The notes beneath the pieces are model-generated. The model was not told the origin of the DNA. It ran no database searches and saw only the letters and a program-made list of their open reading frames with translations. DNA of 64,000 nucleotides, taken from assembly GCA_030263665.1 (NCBI GenBank), contig SZPK01000001.1, forward strand, positions 1 through 64,000, written 5' to 3'. The position numbers were made by a program, and so were the translations under genes. The stretch is from Villigracilis sp024434165. Its GTDB lineage: Bacteria > Chloroflexota > Anaerolineae > Anaerolineales > Villigracilaceae. Positions 7,458 to 17,000 of this stretch are shown here, in pieces. Within the stretch, counting starts at the first letter, position 1. Each line of letters begins with the position of its first letter.

Positions 7458-8710
7458 TGGCTGAAACCATCAACATGCCCAAACTCGGCTTCGACATGGC
7501 GGAAGGCATGCTCGTCCGTTGGGTGAAGCAGGTCGGCGAAAATATCAATAAAGGCGACGTGCTCGCCGAGATCGAAACCGACAAAGCCACCGTGGAAGTG
7601 GAATCGCCCGCAAGCGGCGTTGTGCTTCAACACATCGTCGAGCAGGGGACGATTGTTCCCGTCAATGCGCCGATTGCGGTGGTTGGTGCGGCGGGAGAAG
7701 TTATCAGTGATCAGTCACCAGCGATCAGTGAGAAAAGGGCGGATGAAAAACCGCTTCCGACTCCGCCCGCGCCTGCTCCTGTTTCCCAGGCAGTTTCCTC
7801 CCCTGAACCATCGTCCATCGTCCATGGTCCATCGTCCATGATCAAGGCATCTCCGCTGGCAAGGAAAATCGCCCGCGAAAACAATTTGGATTTGTCCCGC
7901 ATTCAAGGCACTGGACCAGGCGGGCGTGTCGTCCGCAAGGATGTGGAAGCCGCGCTTTCTTCGAATCAAATGTCAAAGGTCGAAGGTCGTCCGTCGCCTG
8001 CTTACTCATCACGCATCACGAGTTACGAGGACGAAACCGTCCAACTGACCAAACTCCGCCAGGCGATTGCGCGCCGCATGACCGAATCCAAGACCAGCGT
8101 GCCGCACTTCTACGTGACGCACGAATACAAAATGGACGCGGTCATGGCGCTGCGGAAGCAGATCAACGAATATCTACCCGAGAACGAGAAACTCTCGGTC
8201 AATGATTTCATCGTCAAAGCCGCGGCGCTGACCCTGCGCCAGTTCCCCAACCTGAACGCCTCCTTCGCAGGCGATAAAGTGATTCGTCACGGCGCGGTGA
8301 ATGTGGGCGTTGCCGTCGCCGTCGAAAACGGCTTGCTCACCATCGCACACAAGGACACCGACCAGAAGCCCCTGCGCCAGATCTCCAACGAGGTCAAAGC
8401 CATGGTCGCGCGCGCGCGCGAAGGCAAGGTCAAGCCCGATGACATCGAAGGCTCGACCTTCTCCATTTCCAACCTCGGCATGTACGACGTGGAGAATTTC
8501 ATCGCCATCGTCAACCCGCCCGAAGCCGCGATATTGGCGGTCGGCTCCGCGAGGGAAGTCCCTGTGGTGGAAAACGGCGAAATCAAAATCGGCTGGCGCA
8601 TGAAAGCGACCATTTCCGTGGATCACCGCGTCAGCGATGGCGCTGAAGCCGCCCAGTTCATGCAGGCGCTGGCGGGGTTCCTGGAAAATCCCGTGAGGAT
8701 GTTGGTGTGA
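7457..8710 (+). CDS. pdhC: Dihydrolipoamide acyltransferase, E2 component
   Basis: 417 residues. Domains in order: a lipoyl domain (1-75, lipoylated Lys in ETDKATVEVESP), a flexible linker (80-130), the E3/E1-binding domain (about 132-167, SPLARKIARENNLDL and GTGPGGRVVRKDV) and a catalytic chloramphenicol-acetyltransferase-like domain (about 195-417) ending in the active-site DHRVSDG. It transfers the acyl group from the lipoyl arm to CoA. Only one lipoyl domain is present and no E3 (lpd) gene lies nearby. The linker is encoded by repetitive DNA: ATCAGTGATCAGT-type repeats near 7700 and CCATCGTCCAT-type repeats at 7808-7842. These look like repeat insertions tolerated in an unstructured region. 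Confidence 0.93.
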   Translation: MAETINMPKLGFDMAEGMLVRWVKQVGENINKGDVLAEIETDKATVEVESPASGVVLQHIVEQGTIVPVNAPIAVVGAAGEVISDQSPAISEKRADEKPLPTPPAPAPVSQAVSSPEPSSIVHGPSSMIKASPLARKIARENNLDLSRIQGTGPGGRVVRKDVEAALSSNQMSKVEGRPSPAYSSRITSYEDETVQLTKLRQAIARRMTESKTSVPHFYVTHEYKMDAVMALRKQINEYLPENEKLSVNDFIVKAAALTLRQFPNLNASFAGDKVIRHGAVNVGVAVAVENGLLTIAHKDTDQKPLRQISNEVKAMVARAREGKVKPDDIEGSTFSISNLGMYDVENFIAIVNPPEAAILAVGSAREVPVVENGEIKIGWRMKATISVDHRVSDGAEAAQFMQALAGFLENPVRMLV

Positions 8711-8717
8711 GAAATGC

Positions 8718-8754
8718 AGACTTCGGAAGTCTCTGAGACTTCCGAAGTCTTTTT
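8718..8754 (+). terminator. Intrinsic terminator of the pdh operon
   Basis: A perfect 15-bp stem (AGACTTCGGAAGTCT at 8718-8732 with its complement at 8736-8750) and a 3-base loop are followed by T5, eight bases after the pdhC stop. The arm GACTTCCGAAG also occurs as an inverted pair inside hemW. Confidence 0.92.
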
Positions 8755-8881
8755 AGGCTCTCTGGGATTACGTGGGGGCGGTACACGGACGACACGGAAA
8801 ACACGGATTTTCCTTTCTTTTTTTCCATGAACTCCGTGTCCAAAAAGGGTTTTACCCCACCAAATCCCAAAGAATCTCTAT

Positions 8882-10030
8882 TTATTGCCGCTGAAGCAAG
8901 GTCAAGAGCATCCTTTTGAGGATTTGCAGGGGATAGATGATTCGACCGTACCAAACGACTGACCTCCTGCCAACACCATAATACAGTCTCAGCCACCACT
9001 CGGAGGGCGGGGAAAAAGTCTGCTGGAGAAATTTCAACCAGCCCACACGCCTCCAGGATGAAAAAGGCTGCTGGGGCCAGCCGCGCGGATATTGGTTAAC
9101 TCCCTTTGGAGGAGAAATCTGCCGGATGGGAATCACGCCTTTCAGGCGGTCAGGCATCGGCGTCAGACTGTAAAAAATTTCAAGCTGGGCAATGAGGATC
9201 GGGTCTGACCGACTCAGGGAAACCCAATCCAGCGTCTCTGCGTTTTGTTCTGCGAGGCTGAGCATATCCGCAGTCCACTTGAGCGGCAGGGGCTTGGATT
9301 CGGTGGCGGCAAATAAGTGACGCCGGAGGTGGCGGGAGAGATATTGAAGCGTATTCCATGGATTGGGAACGTAAACGGCATCTCCAACGACGGCAAGGGG
9401 GTGGGCTGCAATTTCGAGACCCTTGAACTCTTCGTCCGCTTCGCTTCGAACGGACGGGGAATGCAATTCCACCTGCACGCGGATACCCGCTCTCAGCGGG
9501 GAATCCACTTTCAGTTCGCCGGGAATCAGGTCCGGGGTCCGCGAAGCGTGAGGCGGGCGGGGTTGAAATCCCGCGCTTGTGAGCAAATCCAGGGCGGGAA
9601 TTAAATCCTCCCGCCTGAGCAATAGATCAATGTCGCTCACCGGGCGCAGGGCAGGGTCGGGGTAATATTGACAGGCGAGCGCCAGCCCTTTGAGAAGCAA
9701 AGCGCGGATGCCCGCCCGCTCAAACAACACATTGATTTCTCGCAGCACGTGCATGTGCGTTTGATTGTGCCGGCGGTGACGCAGATAAAGCCCCCGCAGA
9801 GCCTGTTCGGTCTCGATTGGAAGGGAGATGCCTGCTTCACGAAAGTGATGCCAGAGCAAGGGAGCCATGCCGTGAAGTTCGGCTTGTGGCGGCAGTTTAT
9901 GCCAGTCGTTAAAACGTTCGACCCGGCTGGCTAACTGCTCGTGGAAGAGAGGGTGTCCCCCGGCGCGGGCGCACAATGCAAGCAGGCGATAAGCCGGGTC
10001 TATTGCGTCGAAGCGGTCTGTGTGATCCAT
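8882..10030 (-). CDS. Nucleotidyltransferase-fold protein (NTP_transf_5-like)
   Basis: 382 residues. Around residues 105-150 it shows the pattern of the NTP_transf_5 family (PF14907): LFERAGIRALLLKGLALAC, then YPDPALRPVSDIDLLL, where D-x-D is the metal-binding pair, then LTSAGF. A later ELHSP and the ATESK/WTADML region fit the helical C-terminal half of that family. The substrate is unknown. Proteins of this family often lie beside PqqD-like and HprK-like genes in peptide-modification or surface-polysaccharide loci, as here. The gene is last in the four-gene minus-strand set and overlaps the kinase-like gene by 31 bases. Confidence 0.75.
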   Translation of the reverse strand: MDHTDRFDAIDPAYRLLALCARAGGHPLFHEQLASRVERFNDWHKLPPQAELHGMAPLLWHHFREAGISLPIETEQALRGLYLRHRRHNQTHMHVLREINVLFERAGIRALLLKGLALACQYYPDPALRPVSDIDLLLRREDLIPALDLLTSAGFQPRPPHASRTPDLIPGELKVDSPLRAGIRVQVELHSPSVRSEADEEFKGLEIAAHPLAVVGDAVYVPNPWNTLQYLSRHLRRHLFAATESKPLPLKWTADMLSLAEQNAETLDWVSLSRSDPILIAQLEIFYSLTPMPDRLKGVIPIRQISPPKGVNQYPRGWPQQPFSSWRRVGWLKFLQQTFSPPSEWWLRLYYGVGRRSVVWYGRIIYPLQILKRMLLTLLQRQ

Positions 10031-10848
10031 CGCGCGGCGCTTTCGATGTCGGAATATGTCAGGGTATACGCGGCGGACTGCCGGGCGAGGCGGGCGGCTG
10101 CGGTCATGCCGCCATCTGCGAAGTTGCGCGCGTTGACAAGCGTTTGCAGCAGGCGGAACAAGGCGTCGGCAGGGGTAAGTTTCTGTGTATGAAATTGCGC
10201 GCCGGGAACGTACTGCGGAAAGAGCAGAATGCGCGGCGCGACGTTTGCGCGAACGGCGGAAGCGTTGAGGAGCGCCGGCGGGATCCAGGCGCCGCCATCC
10301 TCAAAATGAAGGATGTCTTTTGCGTTCCCATTCGTCAAAAGCCGCTGCCAGATAAAGGCTGAGTTTTTTTTGAGGATCACGGAGCGGCAAAAGCCGCCGA
10401 TCTCTTCGCTTTCCAAAGGAAGGGAAATGACCTCATCGGTCAGGTATTGCATTCCATCGGCGGTCAGCCAGGCTGCCAGCGTGGATTTTCCGCTGCCGCT
10501 TTTTCCGCACAAGATCACTCCCTGCCCTTGATATGCCAATGCTGCCGCGTGAAAAACGAGATGCGTGTTCGATTCCCCATTCAAGCGCGTGATGCCATCC
10601 TGCATCAGGAACTGCATTGCCTGTTCATACGCGATTTTAGAAATCGCATCACTGCCGTTGACCGAGATCGAAAACCGAATCTCATCAACGGCAGTGATTT
10701 TGTAGTCGGCTATGACCGGTCCGTTTTCGCCCAGGCAGTGTTTGAAATGCGTTTCGACCGCTTCGAGAATGCGCGCGTGATCGCAGCTGAAACGCACTCG
10801 GCCGCCCGCAAAAACAATCAGCCGGTCATTGGCGGAACGGATGCTCAC
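10000..10848 (-). CDS. HprK-like / PEPCK-fold P-loop kinase of a PqqD-associated cassette
   Basis: 282 residues if translation starts at GTG 10848, which overlaps the TGA of the PqqD-like gene (AAGTGAGC) and is thus the likely coupled start; longer in-frame starts upstream would lie within that gene. A P-loop GVILCGKSGSGKSTLAAWL lies at about residues 132-150, followed by YLTDEVISL, matching HPr-kinase-type proteins (AAA-like/PEPCK fold). In lasso-peptide and SynChlorMet-type clusters such kinases accompany PqqD-like proteins and can modify peptides. The true substrate is unknown. It lacks the regulatory N-terminal domain of genuine HPr kinase. Confidence 0.75.
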   Translation of the reverse strand: MSIRSANDRLIVFAGGRVRFSCDHARILEAVETHFKHCLGENGPVIADYKITAVDEIRFSISVNGSDAISKIAYEQAMQFLMQDGITRLNGESNTHLVFHAAALAYQGQGVILCGKSGSGKSTLAAWLTADGMQYLTDEVISLPLESEEIGGFCRSVILKKNSAFIWQRLLTNGNAKDILHFEDGGAWIPPALLNASAVRANVAPRILLFPQYVPGAQFHTQKLTPADALFRLLQTLVNARNFADGGMTAAARLARQSAAYTLTYSDIESAARWITQTASTQ

Positions 10849-11117
10849 TTTATCGTCAGCGCGCCCTGGCTGATCAGCGCCTGGATCGCAGCGGGGACAT
10901 CGGCTTGGATGTCTTCCCGGGCTTCGGGGTACGCCGCGCTCAATAGTTCCACGATCTCCCCCACCGCGCGCGCGCCGTCGCACAATTGCCAGATGAGCGC
11001 GCTTGTTTGATTGCCGTGAATGATGAGATTGCGGGATGGATGGAGAAGAACCATCTCTCCATCCATCATTTCGATTTGAAATCCGTCAACCGGTACTGGA
11101 ACGATTGCATCGCGCAT
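10845..11117 (-). CDS. PqqD-family peptide-binding protein
   Basis: 90 residues. It matches the PqqD/RRE fold: a beta hairpin with EMMDGEMVLLHPSRNLIIHGNQTSALIWQLCDGARAVGEIVELL (quoted here as family pattern features: the small-residue turn, the conserved N-x-T-S-A-x-x-W and the D/G turn), then a helix pair ending AAIQALISQGAL. Standalone PqqD proteins bind leader peptides of ribosomally made peptides or guide a modifying enzyme. It is placed between the Tat-exported protein and the HprK-like kinase, overlapping the kinase start by 4 bases. Confidence 0.8.
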   Translation of the reverse strand: MRDAIVPVPVDGFQIEMMDGEMVLLHPSRNLIIHGNQTSALIWQLCDGARAVGEIVELLSAAYPEAREDIQADVPAAIQALISQGALTIK

Positions 11118-11134
11118 GGTGGAACATCAACCCG

Positions 11135-11614
11135 CTAACAACCGCTGCCCCCGCTGGTAAACACCTGAGCGTCGCTGTCCGTACCGTCGGCGGGATTGTC
11201 GAAACTCCAGGTCACCGTGACCGTATCGCCGACGTTAAAGGAAGATGTATCCACTTCAATGGCAAGGCTTACACTCCCCGCGCCGTCGGTCGGAATCGTG
11301 CCGGTGAGGGAAGCAGGCACCAGAATCGTAATACCGGGGCTGGGGGTGATCACATAGCGTAAAACAATCCCTGCTTCGGGAGGAATAATTGCAGCAGTAC
11401 TGATAAGCGGAAAACAGAAATTTGCATCAGGGTCAGACGCCCCGGCGGCGATGGCGCGGCCGGAAGTTTGCGCATGTGCGGGGATCGCTCCGACTTCCAA
11501 ATCGGGCTTAACCCATTCGGCGGGGATATTTGCCAGGACGGCTGCCCCGGCAGCCGCGGCGATGATTTTTATCGCATCGCGGCGCGATAATTCCCTTGTT
11601 GGTTTATCTGTCAT
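11135..11614 (-). CDS. Small Tat-exported protein, candidate substrate of the PqqD/kinase cassette
   Basis: 159 residues from ATG 11614, with an AAGGCGAG ribosome site. The N-terminus has a twin-arginine motif, SRRDAIK, followed by a hydrophobic alanine-rich stretch (IIAAAAGAAVLANI) and WVKPDLEVGAIPAHAQTS. AHA/Q is a plausible signal-peptidase site. The mature part (about 115 residues) looks like a single beta-sandwich domain (VTPSPGITILVPASLTG, VTVTWSFDNPADG) and ends in GGSGC with a terminal cysteine. I know no named family for the mature part. It lies just upstream of the PqqD-like gene in one operon, which makes it the natural client of the three enzymes; that is inference. Confidence 0.65.
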   Translation of the reverse strand: MTDKPTRELSRRDAIKIIAAAAGAAVLANIPAEWVKPDLEVGAIPAHAQTSGRAIAAGASDPDANFCFPLISTAAIIPPEAGIVLRYVITPSPGITILVPASLTGTIPTDGAGSVSLAIEVDTSSFNVGDTVTVTWSFDNPADGTDSDAQVFTSGGSGC

Positions 11615-11744
11615 GTAACTCGCCTTTCTGTTAAAAAGATTTTGCGACGGAATTTTATCACATTCACCCAAACGCTAACCAGCGGCTGTTTGGTGTACAA
11701 TCCCGCATGTCGTTTCCGGGACGTTACAACTTTACGAGGCAGCC

Positions 11745-13139
11745 ATGCACAATTTGCTTGAAAACGATCTTGCCAATTTATCCATCCTGCTCGAGCGTAC
11801 AAAAGCGGCATCCGATGAGTACCTCAATTCCATCAACGAACGCCCGCCCGCAACGGCATTTGCCGCGAAGGACCGCCTGGAACTCCCCGAACAGGGGCTT
11901 GGCGGGGAAATTACATTGACCGTGTTCCTCGAACGCTACGGCGACCACATGCCCGCCAGCAACGGACCGCGCTTTTGGGGCCTGGTCACCGGCGGGACGA
12001 CGCCCGCCTCCCTCATGGGCGACTGGCTGACCGGCGTCTACGATTTGAACCTCAGCCACGCGGCGAACTCCATCGCGCCAAACATCGAGATGGAAGCGAT
12101 TCACATGCTGCGCGAATTGTTCGGTTTGCCCGCCTCCTTCTCAGGGACGTTTGTCTCCGGCGCGACGATGTCGAACTTCGCTGGTATTGCCATCGCCCGC
12201 GAGTGGATCGGGCAGCAGTACGGCAAGTCCATCTCGCAGGAGGGGCTGCACGCGATTCCGCCGGTGAAAATTCTCAGTTGCGAAGCGCACAGCAGCAGTT
12301 TCAAAGCCCTGTCCATGCTTGGGCTGGGAAGAGCCAGTTTGAAAACCATACCCAGGCTTCCTGAAAACCGAGAAGCGGCGGACGTCCTCGAATTGAAAAA
12401 GGCACTGGAAGGGTTGGACGGCGAGCCGTGCATCGTCATTGCCAACGCAGGGACGGTCAACACGGTGGACTTCGACGACCTCCAAGCCATTGCCGCACTG
12501 AAATCCGAGTTCAGGTTCTGGCTGCACGTGGATGCGGCATTTGGCGGATTCGCCGCCTGTTCGCCGAAGTTCAAACATTTGCTCAACGGCATCGAACAGG
12601 CAGACAGCGTCACGATTGACGCGCACAAGTGGCTCAACGTCCCGTACGATTCGGCGATGATCTTCACCCGGCACCGCGACCTGCAAATCGCCGTCTTCCA
12701 GAACAGCGGAGCCTATCTCGGTGCGATTGCCGAGCCTATGGATTTCATCCACCTCGCGCCGGAAAATTCCCGCCGCATGCGCGCCCTGCCGGCGTGGTTC
12801 AGCCTGATGGCGTATGGCAAAGAAGGCTACCGCGGCATTGTGGAAAGAAACTGCGAGATGGCGCAGAAACTGGGCGCGAGAATCGAAGAGAGCAGGGAGT
12901 TCCGCCTGCTTGCCCCCGTGCGCATGAATGTGGTCTGCTTCACGCTGAACGGAGATGCGGTCGCGGAACGGGTGAAGGACTTTCTGGCAAAACTCCGCGA
13001 CGACGGGCGCGTGTTCATGACGCCCACCACCTACATGGGCGTTCCCGGCATCCGTGCGGCGTTCAGCAACTGGCGCACCGAAGAAGCGGATGTGGAGACC
13101 GCCTGGCAGGCGATGAAGGCGCACAGCGTTAATAGATGA
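11745..13139 (+). CDS. PLP-dependent group II amino-acid decarboxylase family protein
   Basis: 464 residues. The fold-type I decarboxylase core is clear: SHAANSIAPNIEMEA, then SGTFVSGATMSNFAGI, LHVDAAFGG with the PLP-contacting Asp, and the Schiff-base lysine in SVTIDAHKWLNVPYD. The C-terminal region has RMRALPAWFSLMAYGKEGY and MTPTTYMGVPGIRAAFSNWRT. Relatives act on glutamate, tyrosine, tryptophan or Dopa, or on 2,4-diaminobutyrate; the sequence alone does not fix the substrate. It is followed after 31 bases by an MBL-fold hydrolase on the same strand. Promoter elements were not obvious. Confidence 0.85.
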   Translation: MHNLLENDLANLSILLERTKAASDEYLNSINERPPATAFAAKDRLELPEQGLGGEITLTVFLERYGDHMPASNGPRFWGLVTGGTTPASLMGDWLTGVYDLNLSHAANSIAPNIEMEAIHMLRELFGLPASFSGTFVSGATMSNFAGIAIAREWIGQQYGKSISQEGLHAIPPVKILSCEAHSSSFKALSMLGLGRASLKTIPRLPENREAADVLELKKALEGLDGEPCIVIANAGTVNTVDFDDLQAIAALKSEFRFWLHVDAAFGGFAACSPKFKHLLNGIEQADSVTIDAHKWLNVPYDSAMIFTRHRDLQIAVFQNSGAYLGAIAEPMDFIHLAPENSRRMRALPAWFSLMAYGKEGYRGIVERNCEMAQKLGARIEESREFRLLAPVRMNVVCFTLNGDAVAERVKDFLAKLRDDGRVFMTPTTYMGVPGIRAAFSNWRTEEADVETAWQAMKAHSVNR

Positions 13140-13170
13140 GCCTCCCATCCATGCTGCACTCGAACCGGTC

Positions 13171-13917
13171 ATGACCATTCGTCTGCTCAACTGCTTCACC
13201 TGCAACGACCGCTTCGGCGTTTTAAAAACAGGCATGGCGTGTCTTTTGGTCGAAACCAACCAGGGACTGGCGCTGGTGGATACCGGGCTTGGACTCGACG
13301 ATTACGCCAACCCCACATGGATGACACGGCTCTTCCGCATCATCACCGTCATGCCGTTCGACCCGAACGAGGCGGCGGTCAATCGCATCCGGCAATTGGG
13401 CTATCAACCCGAAGACATACGGCACATCCTCCTCACCCACATGCACTTCGACCATTGCTCCGGGCTGGCGGATTTTCCCCATGCCAAGGTCCACGTTCAC
13501 AAGCGCGAGTATGACGCCTTCACGGATGGGAAAGTGCTGCATTGGGATGAATTCGCCTACATTCCCCGCTACATCGCCCACAAACCGGTCTTTGTCCTTT
13601 ACGAAAGCGTGGATTCAAAATGGTACGACTTCGACGCCATCCGCCTGCCGTTCGAGCCGGAGATGTATTTCATCCCGCTCTTCGGTCATTCCCGCGGACA
13701 GTGCGGGGTCGCCATTCGAACGTCTTCCGGCTGGTTCCTCCATGCGGCGGATTCGAGCGCGGTCTACAACGACGAGACGCCCAAATGGCTGATCCACCTC
13801 GTGCTCGGTCCGCACGATGCGGCTCTGCGCGCGTTCATGAAAGCGCATCCCGAAGTGCTTGTCAGCAACAGTCACATGTTTCCCGGGTTTTTTGAACGGC
13901 ACAAGATCATCGTTTGA
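13171..13917 (+). CDS. MBL-fold metallohydrolase (lactonase-like)
   Basis: 248 residues. The metal-binding motif HxHxDH is present as LLTHMHFDHCSGL at about residue 90. A downstream His is in LFGHSRGQCG and a bridging Asp in LHAADSS. The pattern and length match the N-acyl-homoserine-lactonase/MBL group, but members hydrolyse many esters and lactones and the substrate cannot be told. It is probably co-transcribed with the decarboxylase gene upstream. Confidence 0.85.
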   Translation: MTIRLLNCFTCNDRFGVLKTGMACLLVETNQGLALVDTGLGLDDYANPTWMTRLFRIITVMPFDPNEAAVNRIRQLGYQPEDIRHILLTHMHFDHCSGLADFPHAKVHVHKREYDAFTDGKVLHWDEFAYIPRYIAHKPVFVLYESVDSKWYDFDAIRLPFEPEMYFIPLFGHSRGQCGVAIRTSSGWFLHAADSSAVYNDETPKWLIHLVLGPHDAALRAFMKAHPEVLVSNSHMFPGFFERHKIIV

Positions 13918-14054
13918 AGCGAATTCCGCATTTCCGTACCGCAGCAGCTTGTCCCCGCAGAGGATTCCTGCTGCGCTTTGTCCTTGCGGCGCAATGGCTT
14001 TCGCAGGATAAATCCTGCGGTACTTTCAGTGCAGCCCGCTTTTACGCCGGGAGC

Positions 14055-17000
14055 CTACGGCACGTAATACTTGATGGATAACTGTGGGCGCGCCGACTGC
14101 ACACTGTAATTCCCGCTGAAGAACGAAATGTAATCCTCGCGCATGTCTTCATCATCGTCGTATTGGAAGGCGAGCCGCAGCTGCGTTGCGCCGACACGGT
14201 TGATGAACTGGAACGCTTTGGGATCCAGCATCGCCCAATACCAGCCGCCCACCGGGTTGTTCTCGATCAATCCTGCCGCGTACATGCTGGCGGGCGCTTG
14301 AAAATCGGAAGCCTGCAGCGAGCCGATCTGGAACGGTCCGAAACTGCCGAACGCGCCCTGGCGGATGTCTATCCAGACGCTTCTGTGCGTCAGGAAGGGG
14401 TTCGTGCCAGCGATGGTCTCCTGTTGAATCATCAGGATCGCCTGCGTGATGACGGCGTTATCCGGCAGGGTATCGGTGGGGAAATGCAAAACGGCGCGGT
14501 ATTGATGATCCTGCGCGTTGTCGCCGATGCGGAAGGTGATGGCGCTGGCGTTCGTCGTGCCGCCCCTGCCGCTGGTCTCGCGCGACTCCAAAATCCAGCC
14601 GTCGTTTGCGCCATCGGATGCGAACGCCGCCGATTGGATTACAGGCGTCTGCCGGTCAATCGTGTAGGTTTCGCCCGAAAAATTTCCGTTGCCCGCGCCG
14701 GCGCCGCCCAACGGCGCTCCAGCCGCATCCAGGATGCTGTCGTCATCCAGCAGGTCGAGGCGCAGGGAACCGTTGCCGCTGCCCGTGTTGACGGTGACAG
14801 TGTAGACCGCGTCCACACCGCTGACGGAGGCAATGCCCGCATCGCTCAAGCCGGCAGCTGCCAGCCCGAAATCTGCCGCATCCACCCCGACAACGGATTC
14901 GGAGAACGTGACCGTGAAGCGCACGCTTCCAGCGGCGGTGGGGTTTGGGTCGGCGCGCAGGCTCGAGGTCACGAACGGTGCGTATTTGTTGATGGTGTAC
15001 GCTTCGCCTGTGGTGAAATTTCCATTGCCGGCGCCGGGTCCGCCCAGCGGAACGGAATTCGCATTGAGAATGCTGTCGTTATCCAAAAGGTCGAGGCGCA
15101 GGGTTCCATCGCCCGTGCCGGTGTTGATGGTGACCGTATAAGTCGTCCCGCCGCCGAGGACATCGGTGATCGAAGGATTGGCGATTGCGCCGGTTTTCGT
15201 CAGCGTGAAATCGGTTGCATCCACGCCGCTGACCGCTTCGGAAAAATTCACCGTGAAGCGAATCGCCCCGGCATTGTTCGGGCTGGGGTCGGCGCGCAGG
15301 ATGGAATTAACCAGCGGCGCGGTGACCGGCGTGGGCGTATCGGTGGGAGCGGGCGGCGGCGTATTCGTGGCGGTGGGCGGCGCGCCATAGGTGGACTCAA
15401 ACGCGCCAATATCCGGCGCGCTGCCGTTGAACGCATCGTTGACGCCGGGGATGAGCGCGCCGCGGTCAATGTTTGGGCTGTTGGGCAGGAGCGTGAAATC
15501 GCCGCCGCCGGGGTTGGCGAGACCGGGCGCGTTCTCGTGACCATTGCATTCCAGCCCCGCTGCGCGGCACAGTTGGTTGAGGGCGGCGTAATCCACGTTC
15601 TCCCACTTGAAGCGCGGACCTGTCGCGGCAGTGCTCCAGTTATCGTAATTCCAATCGTGTCCCGTCGAGCCGACGGTCTGCTCGAGAATGGCGTATCCGC
15701 CGCCCTGGAAGATGTTGTTCCTCATCACGGAGTTGTGAACCGGGTTGATCACATCCATCAGGGTTACGTTGGCGTAGTTCGTCCAGCTTGTGTTGTGATA
15801 GATCAATACCCAGCCATCCGAGTTTCGATCCCATTTGACGCTCCTGCCTGAGAAATTCGAGATGGTGGAACGCATCACCCAGACGGGTCCCATCGTGACC
15901 GGGGCGAGCGAAACGCCGACGAGGATCGAGTCAATCGTGTTGTTCCTGAAGCGATGGTTGACGGCGGTCCCTTCGGGTTCGAGCGCGTCGTCCCCGATGT
16001 GGCGGATGGTGTTGTTGTAAATATCGGCGTCGAACGCCACGCCGGGGTTATCCAGCGCGGCGGAGGAACTGGTGTAGATGCCGTTGAAATAATGATGGAT
16101 GGTGTTGCCGCGCACGATCGCGCCGGTGTGACCGCGCAGGACGATGGCAATGGATTCCATCGAAGTGCCCTTGACCGCGCTCCACGCCCACTCGCCGGAA
16201 AGCGCATCGTACATCTCGTTGTATTCGATGCGCGTATCGTTGCCGCGGTCTTCGCCGCCCGTCCATTCGACAAAGACCGGATTTTGCAAATTATGAATCC
16301 GGTTCTTGCGAATTACGATGTGTGAGGCGTTTCTCGCGCACACGCCGCAGCCGTATTCCGTCCCGTAGAAGCGCATCTCGAAGCCTTCGATCCAGACCCA
16401 GTCGCGTCCTTCTACCATGAATGCGGCGTTGAAGCGCGGCAGCTGCCAGTTGTATTTGTGCGGCTCGCGCTGGGTGCGGACGTAAAGCCGCGTATTCAAT
16501 GGGTCGTAAAACCAGCCTTCGCTCATCGAAACGTTGTTGTGACCGCGCCCCTCCAGCAGGCCGTTCAAATCGTCGTATTGATAGAAACGCAGCCCGTCCC
16601 GCGCCAGATATTTGATGCCGGGACCGATCTTCGTAAACCAGACGTTTGCCTTCGACTCATGCGGTTTCCACGCATCTGCCGCGATGGGAACGGAACCATC
16701 CAAAACTGCGCTGCTTCCCTCCGCCCTGACCTGAATCCAATTCCCAGCCGCGCCGGAGGCGGGAAAGGTCACCGACTCGTGGTACACGCCGTCGGCGACA
16801 AGCACCTGCGTGCCGGGTGCGGCGCGGTTGACGCCCTCTTGAATCGTGCGGAACGGCGCGGCGGCGGAACCGTCGCCGCCCGCAGGCGCATCGTCGTTGA
16901 CATGGATGATACTGGAAGGGGTAAAGGCGGGTTCGTCCGTCTGTGTGGCGAAGGAGCCGGTGATTTCCGCCGCGCCGTCGCTCACCCGGACCTCGTAGGA

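Noticed and set aside
12141..13259. 372-codon minus-strand frame opposite the decarboxylase
   Set aside because: Antisense to a well-conserved PLP enzyme and without its own motifs.
14163..15851. 562-codon frame opposite the beta-helix protein gene
   Set aside because: It is a mirror of repeated, low-complexity coding DNA, with no ribosome site and no domain.
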